Positions 1 to 7,858 of a stretch of 64,000 nucleotides of DNA are shown here, piece after piece. The stretch's first letter is position 1, and each line of letters begins with the position of its first letter. The notes below the pieces were generated by a model, which made no database searches, was not told the DNA's origin, and saw only the letters and a program-made list of their open reading frames with translations. The DNA lies in NCBI RefSeq assembly GCF_020194955.2, contig NZ_JAFCIY020000022.1, forward strand, positions 62,001-126,000, written 5' to 3'. This DNA comes from Desulfuromonas sp. CSMB_57. Its GTDB lineage: Bacteria > Desulfobacterota > Desulfuromonadia > Desulfuromonadales > Syntrophotaleaceae. Position numbers and translations under genes: made by a program.

Positions 1-347
1 GATTTCAGACCGGCCTTGGAGCGCCTTACGGTGTAATCTTCGAGGAGTTCCCCGATGGCCATGATGAACACGACTTCCCCGGCCGCAAACAGCTCCCCGA
101 CCGCCACGCAGGCGATGACGGCAATGGAAATAAGCAGACCGGCCCGGACATTTCCGTGAAAGACAAGTTTGCGAAAGCTGTTTACGATGACCGGTGCACC
201 TGAGATGAGAATGGCGCCCCAGGCGGGATCCAGCCCCATCAGGGTAAGGTCGGTGGCGATGCTCAACAAGAGGAAAAGGCCGGAAATCGCGGTCAGAATC
301 ATGGTCCGTTTTTCCTCGTCTGCCCTTACTGCCTTGAGAAAACTCAT
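1..347 (-). CDS. Heavy-metal P1B-type ATPase, N-terminal part (runs off left edge)
   Basis: Only 115 N-terminal residues are visible. The protein begins MSFLKAVRADEEKR, has several hydrophobic segments (about 15-38, 43-58, 67-100) and reaches GELLEDYTVRRSKAGLK, the stretch leading into the actuator domain of Cd/Zn/Co-type P1B ATPases (family knowledge). There is no N-terminal HMA CxxC domain. The start at 347 has AGGAG about 8 nt upstream. It lies 135 nt downstream of a MarR regulator on the same strand and is probably co-transcribed with it. The phosphorylation site and the metal-binding CPx motif lie outside the window, so the metal cannot be named. Confidence 0.85.
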   Translation of the reverse strand, partial: MSFLKAVRADEEKRTMILTAISGLFLLLSIATDLTLMGLDPAWGAILISGAPVIVNSFRKLVFHGNVRAGLLISIAVIACVAVGELFAAGEVVFIMAIGELLEDYTVRRSKAGLK

Positions 348-482
348 AAGAGGCTCCTGTCCCGAACGGCCGGCCAGATTGCGGCGCCGGAAAATGTTAA
401 TGGTTGTCATTTTCAATCTAGGCGCGGAGCATGACGATATCAGGAAACTTTTCTCCCCGCCTTCTCATCGTAGGAAGTTGGT

Positions 483-905
483 TTAGAACTGTTGAACCAG
501 ACGTTCCAGATACCCTTTCAGGCTGTCCAGTTCATCGTCGCCGAAGGACGCCGTGATCTCGGCGGTAAGCAGACAATGCATCTGGTGGTGCTCTTCGAAC
601 TGTTCGCGCCCAAGTTCGGTAAGAACAATGACATAGGAACGGCGGTCCGTGGGATGAGGCTGACGGGCGACCAGGCCGTCTCTTTCCAGCCGGTCAACCA
701 TGACGGTCAGGGTGCCGGTGGTAATGCCCATCTTTTCGGCCAGCTCTTTCATGCGCAGCCGTTCGTGGTGGCCGATAATTTCCACCGCATGCATCTGGGC
801 CGTCGACAGGCCGCTTTTCCGGACCACTTCCTGCTCCCAGGAGGAGATTTTGTCATACAGCTCAATGAGGATTTGCGAAAGCTCAACCTGTCTCTGATCT
901 GCCAT
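483..905 (-). CDS. MarR-family transcriptional regulator
   Basis: 140 residues beginning MADQRQVELSQ. The winged-helix core is clear: the recognition-helix region MKELAEKMGITTGTLTVMVD and the wing LERDGLVARQPHPTDRRS (about residues 50-100), flanked by dimerisation helices, with the usual MarR length. A longer reading frame to an ATG at 953 exists, but that codon lies upstream of the -10 element described here, so 905 is preferred; AAAAAGG precedes it. The gene is upstream of the P1B ATPase at 1-347 and probably controls it and itself. The ligand is unknown. Confidence 0.85.
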   Translation of the reverse strand: MADQRQVELSQILIELYDKISSWEQEVVRKSGLSTAQMHAVEIIGHHERLRMKELAEKMGITTGTLTVMVDRLERDGLVARQPHPTDRRSYVIVLTELGREQFEEHHQMHCLLTAEITASFGDDELDSLKGYLERLVQQF

Positions 906-929
906 GGCGCGCCTTTTTGAAGATTTGGT

Positions 930-972
930 TTGATTTTCAAGCAATCTAACCATGGTATAGCTTGAGAGTCAA
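930..972. promoter_or_regulatory. Paired TTGA-N3-TCAA sites, candidate MarR operator
   Basis: Two perfect 11-bp inverted repeats, TTGATTTTCAA (930-940) and TTGAGAGTCAA (962-972), have starts 32 bp apart, close to three helical turns. A further short palindrome, ACCATGGT, lies between them. The right site covers the -35 hexamer and the left lies just past the -10, as expected for an autorepressed MarR gene. Operator function is inferred. Confidence 0.55.
944..972 (-). promoter_or_regulatory. Sigma70-type promoter of the marR-ATPase unit
   Basis: On the minus strand TTGACT (972-967), a 17-nt spacer and TTAGAT (949-944). The predicted start is near 937, about 30 nt upstream of the MarR start codon at 905. 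Confidence 0.55.
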
Positions 973-1076
973 ATAAAAATTGCGCCATTTTTCCAGCCAT
1001 TCCCAAAATGGTCCAGGGACCTTCTCGCCAGAGGTGGTGTCCCGTGGGCAATGGCGCAGGCGGCCCGCCGAGCGAT

Positions 1077-3776
1077 TCAATCCCCTGGCGATTCGGTCCG
1101 GTCGTTTGGCTTGCCTTGGCCAAGGACTCGGCAGATCAGCTTTCGCATCTCGTCCAGCAGCAAAACGCTGGATGCCGCCGTGGTCGCTACCAGCCAATCG
1201 GCAGCAGACAAGGCTGTGGTTCCGAATATCAGCTGGGCCATGGGCCAGTGGACGACCACACCCTGCAGCAGGACAACACCACCCAGGGCGAGCCAGAGCT
1301 TGCGGTTGCGCAGAAAGTTGGCGTTGAAAGTGGTTTGATGTTCTGCCCGAGCGTTAAAGACGTTAAAAAACTGGAACAACACAAAGGTCGTGAAAGCCAT
1401 GGTGACGGCGTAGGCCGAATCGCCCCGGTGCAGACTGCGCACAAACACCGCCAGGGTGCCGGCCATCATGATGAGGCCATAAAACATCAACCTCAGGAGG
1501 CGTCCGGCGGGAAGGATCTGGGTGCCCGGTGTGCGGGGCGGTTCCCCCATCAATCCGGGGCGGGCGGGTTCGACCCCCAGGGTCATGGCCGGCGGTCCGT
1601 CCATGATAATGTTGATCCAAAGCAGTTGAATGGCGTTGAAAGGGACCGGCAGGCCCAGCAAGGTGGCACTGAGGACCGTGAGAATGGCGGCAATGTTGGT
1701 GGACAGCTGAAAGCGTACGAACTTGAGGATGTTGTCATAGATCAGTCGCCCCTCCTCCACGGCATGGACAATCGTGGCGAAATTGTCATCCGTCAGGACC
1801 AGCGTCGCTGCCTCCTTGGCCACCGCGCTGCCGGTGATGCCCATGGCGATGCCAATGTCTGCCGCCTTGAGGGCCGGCGCATCGTTGACCCCGTCGCCGG
1901 TCATGGCCGTGATGTGGCCGTCGGCCTTGAGGGCCTTGACGATCTTCACCTTGTGCTGCGGTGCGACCCGTGCGAAAACCGCAATATGGGGCAGGGCCCG
2001 GCGCAGTTCCGCATCGGTCATGAGGTCCAGGTCGGCACCCGTCGTCACCTCGCCATGGAGCCCGAGTTCGCGGGCGATGGCCGCTGCAGTGACTTTGTGA
2101 TCGCCGGTGATCATCTTGACCTGTATGCCCGCCTCACGGCACCGGGTAATGGCTTGTGCCGCTTCCCGTCGCGGCGGATCCATGAGGCCGACCAATCCCA
2201 AAAAAGTCCAGTCCCTGGTCCATTGCCAAAGATCGTCGGCTGGATCGAAGTCCCGCCCGGGGATCTCTCGCCAGGCCACGGCCAGGACCCGCAGGGCCTG
2301 CTGGGCCAAAGCCTCATTCTCGGTGCGGACCGAGGTCCGCACTTCTTCCCCCAGGGGCATCGGACCTTTATGGGTGAGAAAGTGCCCGACATGGTTTAAA
2401 AGTACATCGGGCGCCCCTTTGACATACATGTCCACCATGTCACCCCGATGATGAAAGGTGGCCATGAACTTGTGTTCCGAATCAAAGGGGATCTCGGCGA
2501 TTCGAGGGTGGCGGTGCTGTTCGACCAGAGGATCGAGGCCGCCTTTCTCGGCCAGAACGTAGAGGGCCCCTTCCGTCGGATCGCCGATGAGCCGGCCATC
2601 GCGCACCCGCGATTCGTTGCACAAGGCCGCCGCCAGCAGCAATGGCGTCAGGAGTTGGCGGTCGCAACCCGATATACTGCCTTCGAGTCCGTAACCCTGG
2701 CCGGTGACCGCAAAGCGATGCCCGGCGCACCAGCCCGCGCGCGCCGTCATCTGGTTGAGGGTGAGGGTTCCCGTCTTGTCGGTGCAGATGACCGTGGTCG
2801 AGCCCAGCGTCTCCACGGCCGCCAGTTTTTTCAGGATGGCCCGTTTGCGGCCCATGCGCCACATGCCGACGGCCAGAGTCACAGTCACCACCGCCGGCAG
2901 TCCTTCGGGCACCGCCGCGACGGCAAGGGCTACCGAAGTCATGGCCGCATCCATCCAATTCGCCCCGCGCGCCATGACGAGGGTGAAAATGACCAGGACC
3001 ACGGCCCCGGCAATGGCGGCCAGGCGTTTGCCGAGGACGTCGAGCTGCTTCTGAAGCGGGGTTGGTGATTCCGGCGCCTGGGCGATCATGTCGGCCAGAC
3101 CGCCCATGGCCGTATGCATGCCGGTGTCGGTGACCAGCATCGTGCCCCGGCCGCGGGTCACCACCGTATTCATGAACAACATGTTGTTGCGGTCACCCAG
3201 GGCCAGTGTTTCCTGATGCAGGGCCGCGTTCGACTTCCCTACGGCATGGGATTCTCCGGTTAGAGCCGATTCTTGGACCTCCAGGCTGTGTCCCTCAACC
3301 AATCGACCGTCGGCCGGCACCCGTTCCCCCGCTTCGAGCAGGACGATATCGCCCGGCACCAGCAGTGTCGCGTCCAATTCGTGCATTCGGCCATCTCGCC
3401 GGACCCGGGCGCGTGTCGCCAACATGCCTTTCAATGCCGTCAGGGTCTGCTCGGCCCGGTGTTCCTGGTAAAAACCGAGGGTTGCGTTCAGCACTACGAC
3501 GATGAGGATGACGACCGCGTCCTTGGCCGCTCCGATACCCAGGGACAGCACGGCAGCAAGCAGCAGAACCATGACCAGCAAACTTTTGAATTGATCCAGA
3601 AATTTGCGCCAAAGGGGGCGCGGAACCGCCTCTCGCAGCCGATTTTCGCCAAGGCGGGCCAGTCGTGCGCCGGCTTCTTCCGAGGACAGACCCAGGACGG
3701 CATCGGAAGCCAGAGCGGATAGGGCCTCCGTCGCGGAAAGGGCATGCCACACTCTTGTTTCGGGGCCGTTATTCAT
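1077..3776 (-). CDS. P2A-type cation (Ca2+) translocating ATPase
   Basis: 899 residues from MNNGPETRVWHALS. The start at 3776 is preferred over ATGs further upstream because AAGGA lies 7 nt before it and because upstream starts run closer to or into secF. An N-terminal cation-ATPase domain is followed by TGES (173-176), PEGLP (290-294), the phosphorylation motif DKTGT (Asp333), TGDGVNDAP (626-634) and a C-terminal transmembrane bundle. In M5 the SERCA Glu771 position reads NIAAI, so Glu is replaced by Ala, while M4 Glu291 and M6 Asn722/Asp726 (NIIMD) are kept. This resembles one-site PMCA/LMCA1-type pumps. Ca2+ export is inferred; another divalent cation is possible. Confidence 0.88.
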   Translation of the reverse strand: MNNGPETRVWHALSATEALSALASDAVLGLSSEEAGARLARLGENRLREAVPRPLWRKFLDQFKSLLVMVLLLAAVLSLGIGAAKDAVVILIVVVLNATLGFYQEHRAEQTLTALKGMLATRARVRRDGRMHELDATLLVPGDIVLLEAGERVPADGRLVEGHSLEVQESALTGESHAVGKSNAALHQETLALGDRNNMLFMNTVVTRGRGTMLVTDTGMHTAMGGLADMIAQAPESPTPLQKQLDVLGKRLAAIAGAVVLVIFTLVMARGANWMDAAMTSVALAVAAVPEGLPAVVTVTLAVGMWRMGRKRAILKKLAAVETLGSTTVICTDKTGTLTLNQMTARAGWCAGHRFAVTGQGYGLEGSISGCDRQLLTPLLLAAALCNESRVRDGRLIGDPTEGALYVLAEKGGLDPLVEQHRHPRIAEIPFDSEHKFMATFHHRGDMVDMYVKGAPDVLLNHVGHFLTHKGPMPLGEEVRTSVRTENEALAQQALRVLAVAWREIPGRDFDPADDLWQWTRDWTFLGLVGLMDPPRREAAQAITRCREAGIQVKMITGDHKVTAAAIARELGLHGEVTTGADLDLMTDAELRRALPHIAVFARVAPQHKVKIVKALKADGHITAMTGDGVNDAPALKAADIGIAMGITGSAVAKEAATLVLTDDNFATIVHAVEEGRLIYDNILKFVRFQLSTNIAAILTVLSATLLGLPVPFNAIQLLWINIIMDGPPAMTLGVEPARPGLMGEPPRTPGTQILPAGRLLRLMFYGLIMMAGTLAVFVRSLHRGDSAYAVTMAFTTFVLFQFFNVFNARAEHQTTFNANFLRNRKLWLALGGVVLLQGVVVHWPMAQLIFGTTALSAADWLVATTAASSVLLLDEMRKLICRVLGQGKPNDRTESPGD

Positions 3777-3825
3777 GGGGGCATTCCTTGTCATTGGGTG
3801 ATGGGGAGGAAAGGATTGCATATTT

Positions 3826-4734
3826 TTATTCCGGTTTCTGCGGAACATGTTTTTCCCACCACAAAACCAAGGCGCTCGCCACGAAAACCGAGGAGTAAGT
3901 ACCGGCAATAATTCCGATCAGCATGGCGAAAGCAAAGTTGTTGATAACGGTTCCGCCGAAAAAAAACAGAGCTGCAACCACCAGAAGGGTCGTTCCTGAA
4001 GTGAGAATGGTCCGGGAAAGGGTTTCATTGAGGCTCCGGTTCACCAGCCCGGCAAAACCCTCTGCCGGATTGTGGCTGCGGTTCTCACGGATACGATCAT
4101 AGATGACGATGGTGTCGTTCAAAGAATAGCCGATGATGGTCAAAAAGGCTGCAATGCTGGTCAGATCGAGCTCCCTGTTGAAAAGAGAAAAGAATCCAAG
4201 GGTTATGAGTACGTCATGCATCAAGGCCACGACCGCACCAACGGCAAAGCGGAATTCAAAGCGCCAGGAAATATAGAGCAGGGTGCCGCCGATGGCATAA
4301 ACAAGGGCTAACAGCCCATTTTTCTTCAGATCTCGACCGACTTGAGAACCCACCATCTCGGTGCGGCGGAGTTCCACTTTGCCCTTGCCGAAGGCAGATT
4401 GCAGGGCCAAATCCACCGCTTGGGCCATGGGTTGCAGTTCCCCATCGGTTTGCTGCGCCCTGATCAAAAACTCGTTGGCATCATTGCCGATTTGCTGCAC
4501 GGTAAAAGAGCCCAGCGGCAATCCCTGCAAAGCCTGTCGAATCTCGGCAGCTTCCGTTTTTTGGCTGAACTGGACCTGGATCAGGGTTCCGCCGGCGAAG
4601 TCGATGCCGTACTTGAATCCGCCCTTGGCGACCAGGGAGACAAGTCCGGCCAGGATGATGATCAGAGAGACGCAAATCGCCAACCGGTTTCGGCCGACGA
4701 AGTCAATATTCGTTTCAGGTTTGACTATTTGCAT
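3826..4734 (-). CDS. secF: Protein translocase subunit SecF
   Basis: 302 residues from MQIVKPETNIDFVGRNRLA, a normal SecF length. TM1 is at about 15-35, followed by GIDFAGGTLIQVQFS, a periplasmic domain, and five C-terminal membrane segments including the conserved GYSLNDTIVIYDRIREN. SecF works with SecD as an RND-fold, proton-driven partner of SecYEG. AGGAAAGGCAGG lies upstream of the chosen start. Normally secF follows yajC-secD, but no SecD coding sequence is visible in the roughly 900 bp upstream. The gene lies 49 nt upstream of the P2A ATPase on the same strand and may be co-transcribed with it. Confidence 0.92.
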   Translation of the reverse strand: MQIVKPETNIDFVGRNRLAICVSLIIILAGLVSLVAKGGFKYGIDFAGGTLIQVQFSQKTEAAEIRQALQGLPLGSFTVQQIGNDANEFLIRAQQTDGELQPMAQAVDLALQSAFGKGKVELRRTEMVGSQVGRDLKKNGLLALVYAIGGTLLYISWRFEFRFAVGAVVALMHDVLITLGFFSLFNRELDLTSIAAFLTIIGYSLNDTIVIYDRIRENRSHNPAEGFAGLVNRSLNETLSRTILTSGTTLLVVAALFFFGGTVINNFAFAMLIGIIAGTYSSVFVASALVLWWEKHVPQKPE

Positions 4735-4924
4735 GATGCGTACCTGCCTTTCCTGTGGCAAAACGATAGGCCTGCACCTCGGCGCACCCGGACCTGCCAT
4801 GCGCGCCCGGTACGCCGAGAGGCCGTAACCATGGCGTGAAAAGCCGTAAAAACAACCTCTGCAACCGAGCCAAACTCCTGGCTGCATTCAGGTTATTGCC
4901 AATGGGAGGTTGTGTTTGGCGGGC

Positions 4925-5278
4925 TCAGACGCAAGGGGGTGGTCGGGGCAGAACAGGCGAGAAATGGACGACGGCAGGAAGCGCAGGGCGGTCCTGGTTT
5001 TCGCGACGGACCCGGGAACAGCAGGGTGAGGGGAAACAACGGATGAAGTTGGGAAGAACCGGCTGAGGCGGGGTGAGCGGCTGGTTATTTGGCGGGGACG
5101 GCTGTCCCGTGGTAGCGACGATTTCCGGGACGATATCGGGAGCGGACAGGGAATCGGTGGTTTGGAACGATCCGTTCCAGAGGTCTCCGGTCGGGCAGCC
5201 AGTGCAGAAAAGTGCCAACAAAAGCCAGAACCAGAGGAACCTTCGAAGCCGGCTTTTGTGCGGATCGACGCGTTTCAT
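4925..5278 (-). CDS. Possible small proline-rich lipoprotein
   Basis: A 117-codon frame with a lipoprotein-like N terminus: basic MKRVDPHKSRLRR, a hydrophobic run FLWFWLLLALF and a lipobox-like CTGC (the Cys at -3 is unusual). The rest is Pro/Ser/Thr-rich with no recognised domain. There is no good ribosome binding site, and codon-level support is weak. It is on the same strand as secF, 190 nt upstream of it. It could equally be a chance frame. Confidence 0.35.
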   Translation of the reverse strand: MKRVDPHKSRLRRFLWFWLLLALFCTGCPTGDLWNGSFQTTDSLSAPDIVPEIVATTGQPSPPNNQPLTPPQPVLPNFIRCFPSPCCSRVRRENQDRPALPAVVHFSPVLPRPPPCV

Positions 5279-5631
5279 ATTTGGTTACGACACCGCACCC
5301 TTTTTTGAAGACAACCGCGCCATACGGAAAGTTTCTGCATAGCGGATCCATACAGCATTCGCGTCAAAAAATCCATGGAATATATTTATGGCAGCCGGCC
5401 GCGCCTGTCGCGCAAAAGGCGGTCTCGGCTGGAAGGTCCCGACCATTTCCGGACAGGATTGCGGCGCCGGCCATGACGAGGATCAAATCGCCTCCATTGC
5501 CGCTAGCGTCGCCCATATTCGTAGTTTGGTTGTTGGCCAGCACTGCCCCGTTTCGCGTCCCGCGAGGCCCAAAAAGGGCCCTGTAGATCAAGCTGGCAGG
5601 GCTTGGGAATTTATTGGGAGCAGGTCGAGAT
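5279..5631. other. Intergenic stretch, no gene recognised
   Basis: About 350 bp between the histidine-kinase stop and the doubtful lipoprotein. The only structure seen is a short hairpin (GGCCC, 5-nt loop, GGGCC) near 5570-5582 with no T-run outside the loop. Confidence 0.5.
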
Positions 5632-7029
5632 TCAGAACTTGTTTGCCGTTTCCATGCCATGCATGGGAAGCGAAAGCTTCGCCTGTGTCCCTCCGTTGAC
5701 CACGCTGGAGACGGAAATCTCCCCGCCATGTGCGTGAACAATCGATTGAACCAGGCTCAGACCAAGGCCGTTTCCTGGTGTGGAACGGCTTTGGTCTCCC
5801 CTGAAAAACCGATCGTAGATGCGGGGCAAATCCTCTGCCGGGATACCCGGGCCGTTATCGGCTATCGCTACAACCAGGCTCCCATTCTCAACGAAGCTTA
5901 AAACCTCCACGGCTCCGCCCTGTTGGGTAAATTTGATGGCGTTGTCCAGCAAATTGGCCAGCGCACGCTGCAAGCAACTCCGATCGCCACGCACTATCAG
6001 GGGCGCTTCGGGAACCCTGGTGGTCAACGTGATCTCCTTGTCCTGGGCGACGGAGGAATACAATTCCGCCACATCCAGAACCATTTCCTTCATATCGACA
6101 GGATCGTGGGCCAGGGGTCGCAGCCCGGCGTCGGTCGCGGCGATTTCCAGCATGATGTTGATGGTGCCGACCAGTCGGTCGCACTCTTCAACAACCGCTC
6201 CTGCCATATCGCGATATTCCTCAATGTTTTGATCTCCGGTGAGGGAGGTCTCCGCCAGACCGCGCATGCGGGTTACGGGGCTGCGCAGATCGTGGGCTAC
6301 ATTGTTGGTGACGTTCTGCAGCTCGCCGAACAGGGATTGAATTCGATCCTGCATGCGGTTGAAGGAATGGGTCAGATTCCTTATCTCCTCACTGCCGCCA
6401 CGCAGGACGATGCGTTGCGACAGATCGCCCCGACTCATCTGGTCGGCACCACGGCGGACCCGTTGAATGCCGCTCAGGGCATTTTTGGCGGCATAAAATC
6501 CGATAAGGATGCCGGCCAGCAGCATGACTGCAAAAGAGAGGTAAAACACCCGGCGAAAGTCTTTCAGGAGGTGTTCGTCATCACTGAGCATCTTGCCGAA
6601 CTGAATGAGGTGGCCGTCTCCCAGTTCCTGGAAAAAAATGCGCACCCTGTGGGGATTCCCGGGCAGGTAGATCGTCTTGAATCGTTCACGGCGCTCTGTC
6701 TCCAACTGCCGGGTATGCTCCGGGAGACCGTCCCAGCGACTGAGATCGGATGCGGCAACCACCTCGAATGCCGGTGAATAGACGCGGATGAAAACGTTTT
6801 CGTCTCCCTCGCCTTGCGTCTCGAGAAATATTTCTCGCCTAAGTCCCTCGAGCCCGCTTTCCCGATAGATATCCACGCATTCACTGCCATCACCACGGAA
6901 TTCCGTATCGATCCGCTGGAGCAGACTGGCCTCCAGGTTGTTGTCGATCATCTCGAAAACAGCCAGCGACAGGATTGCAAAGAGCAGCGTATAGAAAAAG
7001 GTCAGGCGAGCTGAAAGGGTGCGAAACAT
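5632..7029 (-). CDS. HAMP-containing sensor histidine kinase
   Basis: 465 residues from MFRTLSARLTFFYTLL. TM1 (about 9-28) is followed by a periplasmic sensor region of about 130 residues, TM2 (VFYLSFAVMLLAGILIGFY) and HAMP. HisKA has NVAHDLRSPVTRMRG, with the phospho-accepting His near residue 246. The HATPase_c boxes are all present: N box NLLDNAIKF, G1 IADNGPGIP, F box, and G2 PGNGLGLSLV. It starts one base after the stop of the response regulator, so the two are translationally coupled. The layout resembles CusS/QseC-type kinases. The signal is unknown. Confidence 0.9.
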   Translation of the reverse strand: MFRTLSARLTFFYTLLFAILSLAVFEMIDNNLEASLLQRIDTEFRGDGSECVDIYRESGLEGLRREIFLETQGEGDENVFIRVYSPAFEVVAASDLSRWDGLPEHTRQLETERRERFKTIYLPGNPHRVRIFFQELGDGHLIQFGKMLSDDEHLLKDFRRVFYLSFAVMLLAGILIGFYAAKNALSGIQRVRRGADQMSRGDLSQRIVLRGGSEEIRNLTHSFNRMQDRIQSLFGELQNVTNNVAHDLRSPVTRMRGLAETSLTGDQNIEEYRDMAGAVVEECDRLVGTINIMLEIAATDAGLRPLAHDPVDMKEMVLDVAELYSSVAQDKEITLTTRVPEAPLIVRGDRSCLQRALANLLDNAIKFTQQGGAVEVLSFVENGSLVVAIADNGPGIPAEDLPRIYDRFFRGDQSRSTPGNGLGLSLVQSIVHAHGGEISVSSVVNGGTQAKLSLPMHGMETANKF

Positions 7030-7030
7030 G

Positions 7031-7708
7031 CTACTTCTTATCTTCAAGGAGATACCCGGCACCGCGTACCGTATGAATCAGCTTGCGGAATTGCGGCAAA
7101 TCGATCTTGTCGCGCAGGCGGCAGATGCGGGATTCGACGACATTGCTTTCCGGGTCGAAATTATAGTCCCAAACATGTTCCATGAGCATGGTCTTGGAAA
7201 CGACTCGGCCCTCGTTGCGCATGAGGTAGGCCAGCAGGGAAAACTCCCGCTGCTGCAGTTCGATTTCCAGGTCCCCGCGGAAAACCTTGCGCCGGACCAG
7301 ATCCAGGGTCAGGTCGGCGACGGTCAGGGTGGCTGGTTGCTCACGGGCCTGGCTTCGCCTGAATAGCGCCTGGACACGGGTCAACAGTTCGGTAAAGGCG
7401 AAGGGCTTGACCAGGTAATCGTCACCGCCGGTCTGCAAGCCGCGCACCCGGTCATCAACGGTCGTTTTGGCGCTTAACACCAGAATCGGCGTATTGATGC
7501 GTTGCCGGCGCAGTCGCTCGATCAGGGTCAACCCGTCGAGTTTGGGCAGCATGATATCGACTACGGCAACGTCATAACGGCCTTCCTGGGCCATAAACAG
7601 CCCTTCCATGCCGTCGGCGGCACTGTCTACCCTAAACCCCGCCTGGGTAAACCCTTTCTTGATGAACTGTGCCGTTCGCGCATCGTCTTCCACCAGCAGA
7701 ATTCGCAT
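7031..7708 (-). CDS. OmpR-family response regulator
   Basis: 225 residues. The receiver domain has the acidic pair D8/D9, the phospho-acceptor Asp51 (VVDIMLP) and the switch Lys in YLVKPF. It is joined to an OmpR/PhoB winged helix (about 127-222) ending HTVRGAGYLLEDKK. Closest in style to CusR/CopR-type regulators. It is the first gene of a pair with the kinase at 5632-7029. The target genes are not evident; the nearest upstream same-strand gene is the LTA-synthase-like enzyme, 150 nt away. Confidence 0.92.
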   Translation of the reverse strand: MRILLVEDDARTAQFIKKGFTQAGFRVDSAADGMEGLFMAQEGRYDVAVVDIMLPKLDGLTLIERLRRQRINTPILVLSAKTTVDDRVRGLQTGGDDYLVKPFAFTELLTRVQALFRRSQAREQPATLTVADLTLDLVRRKVFRGDLEIELQQREFSLLAYLMRNEGRVVSKTMLMEHVWDYNFDPESNVVESRICRLRDKIDLPQFRKLIHTVRGAGYLLEDKK

Positions 7709-7858
7709 CCCATCCCCTCGTCATCCAGATTCTGTCGACGGCCAAAGGGACGAGAACAACCCGAAAACGCTCCGCCCCCACGGCACCTGATTGTATTTCC
7801 TCCTGCCAAAGATTGCAAAGAGGGAATGACGACGGGCTCTGGCACGCCGGGCCGCGGT

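Noticed and set aside
906-953. Longer MarR start at 953
   Set aside because: The codon lies upstream of the predicted -10, and the extra residues (MVRLLENQTKSSKRRA) are not MarR-like.
5364-5741. 125-codon frame overlapping the histidine-kinase 3' end
   Set aside because: Shadow of the kinase at its 5' end and non-coding beyond it.
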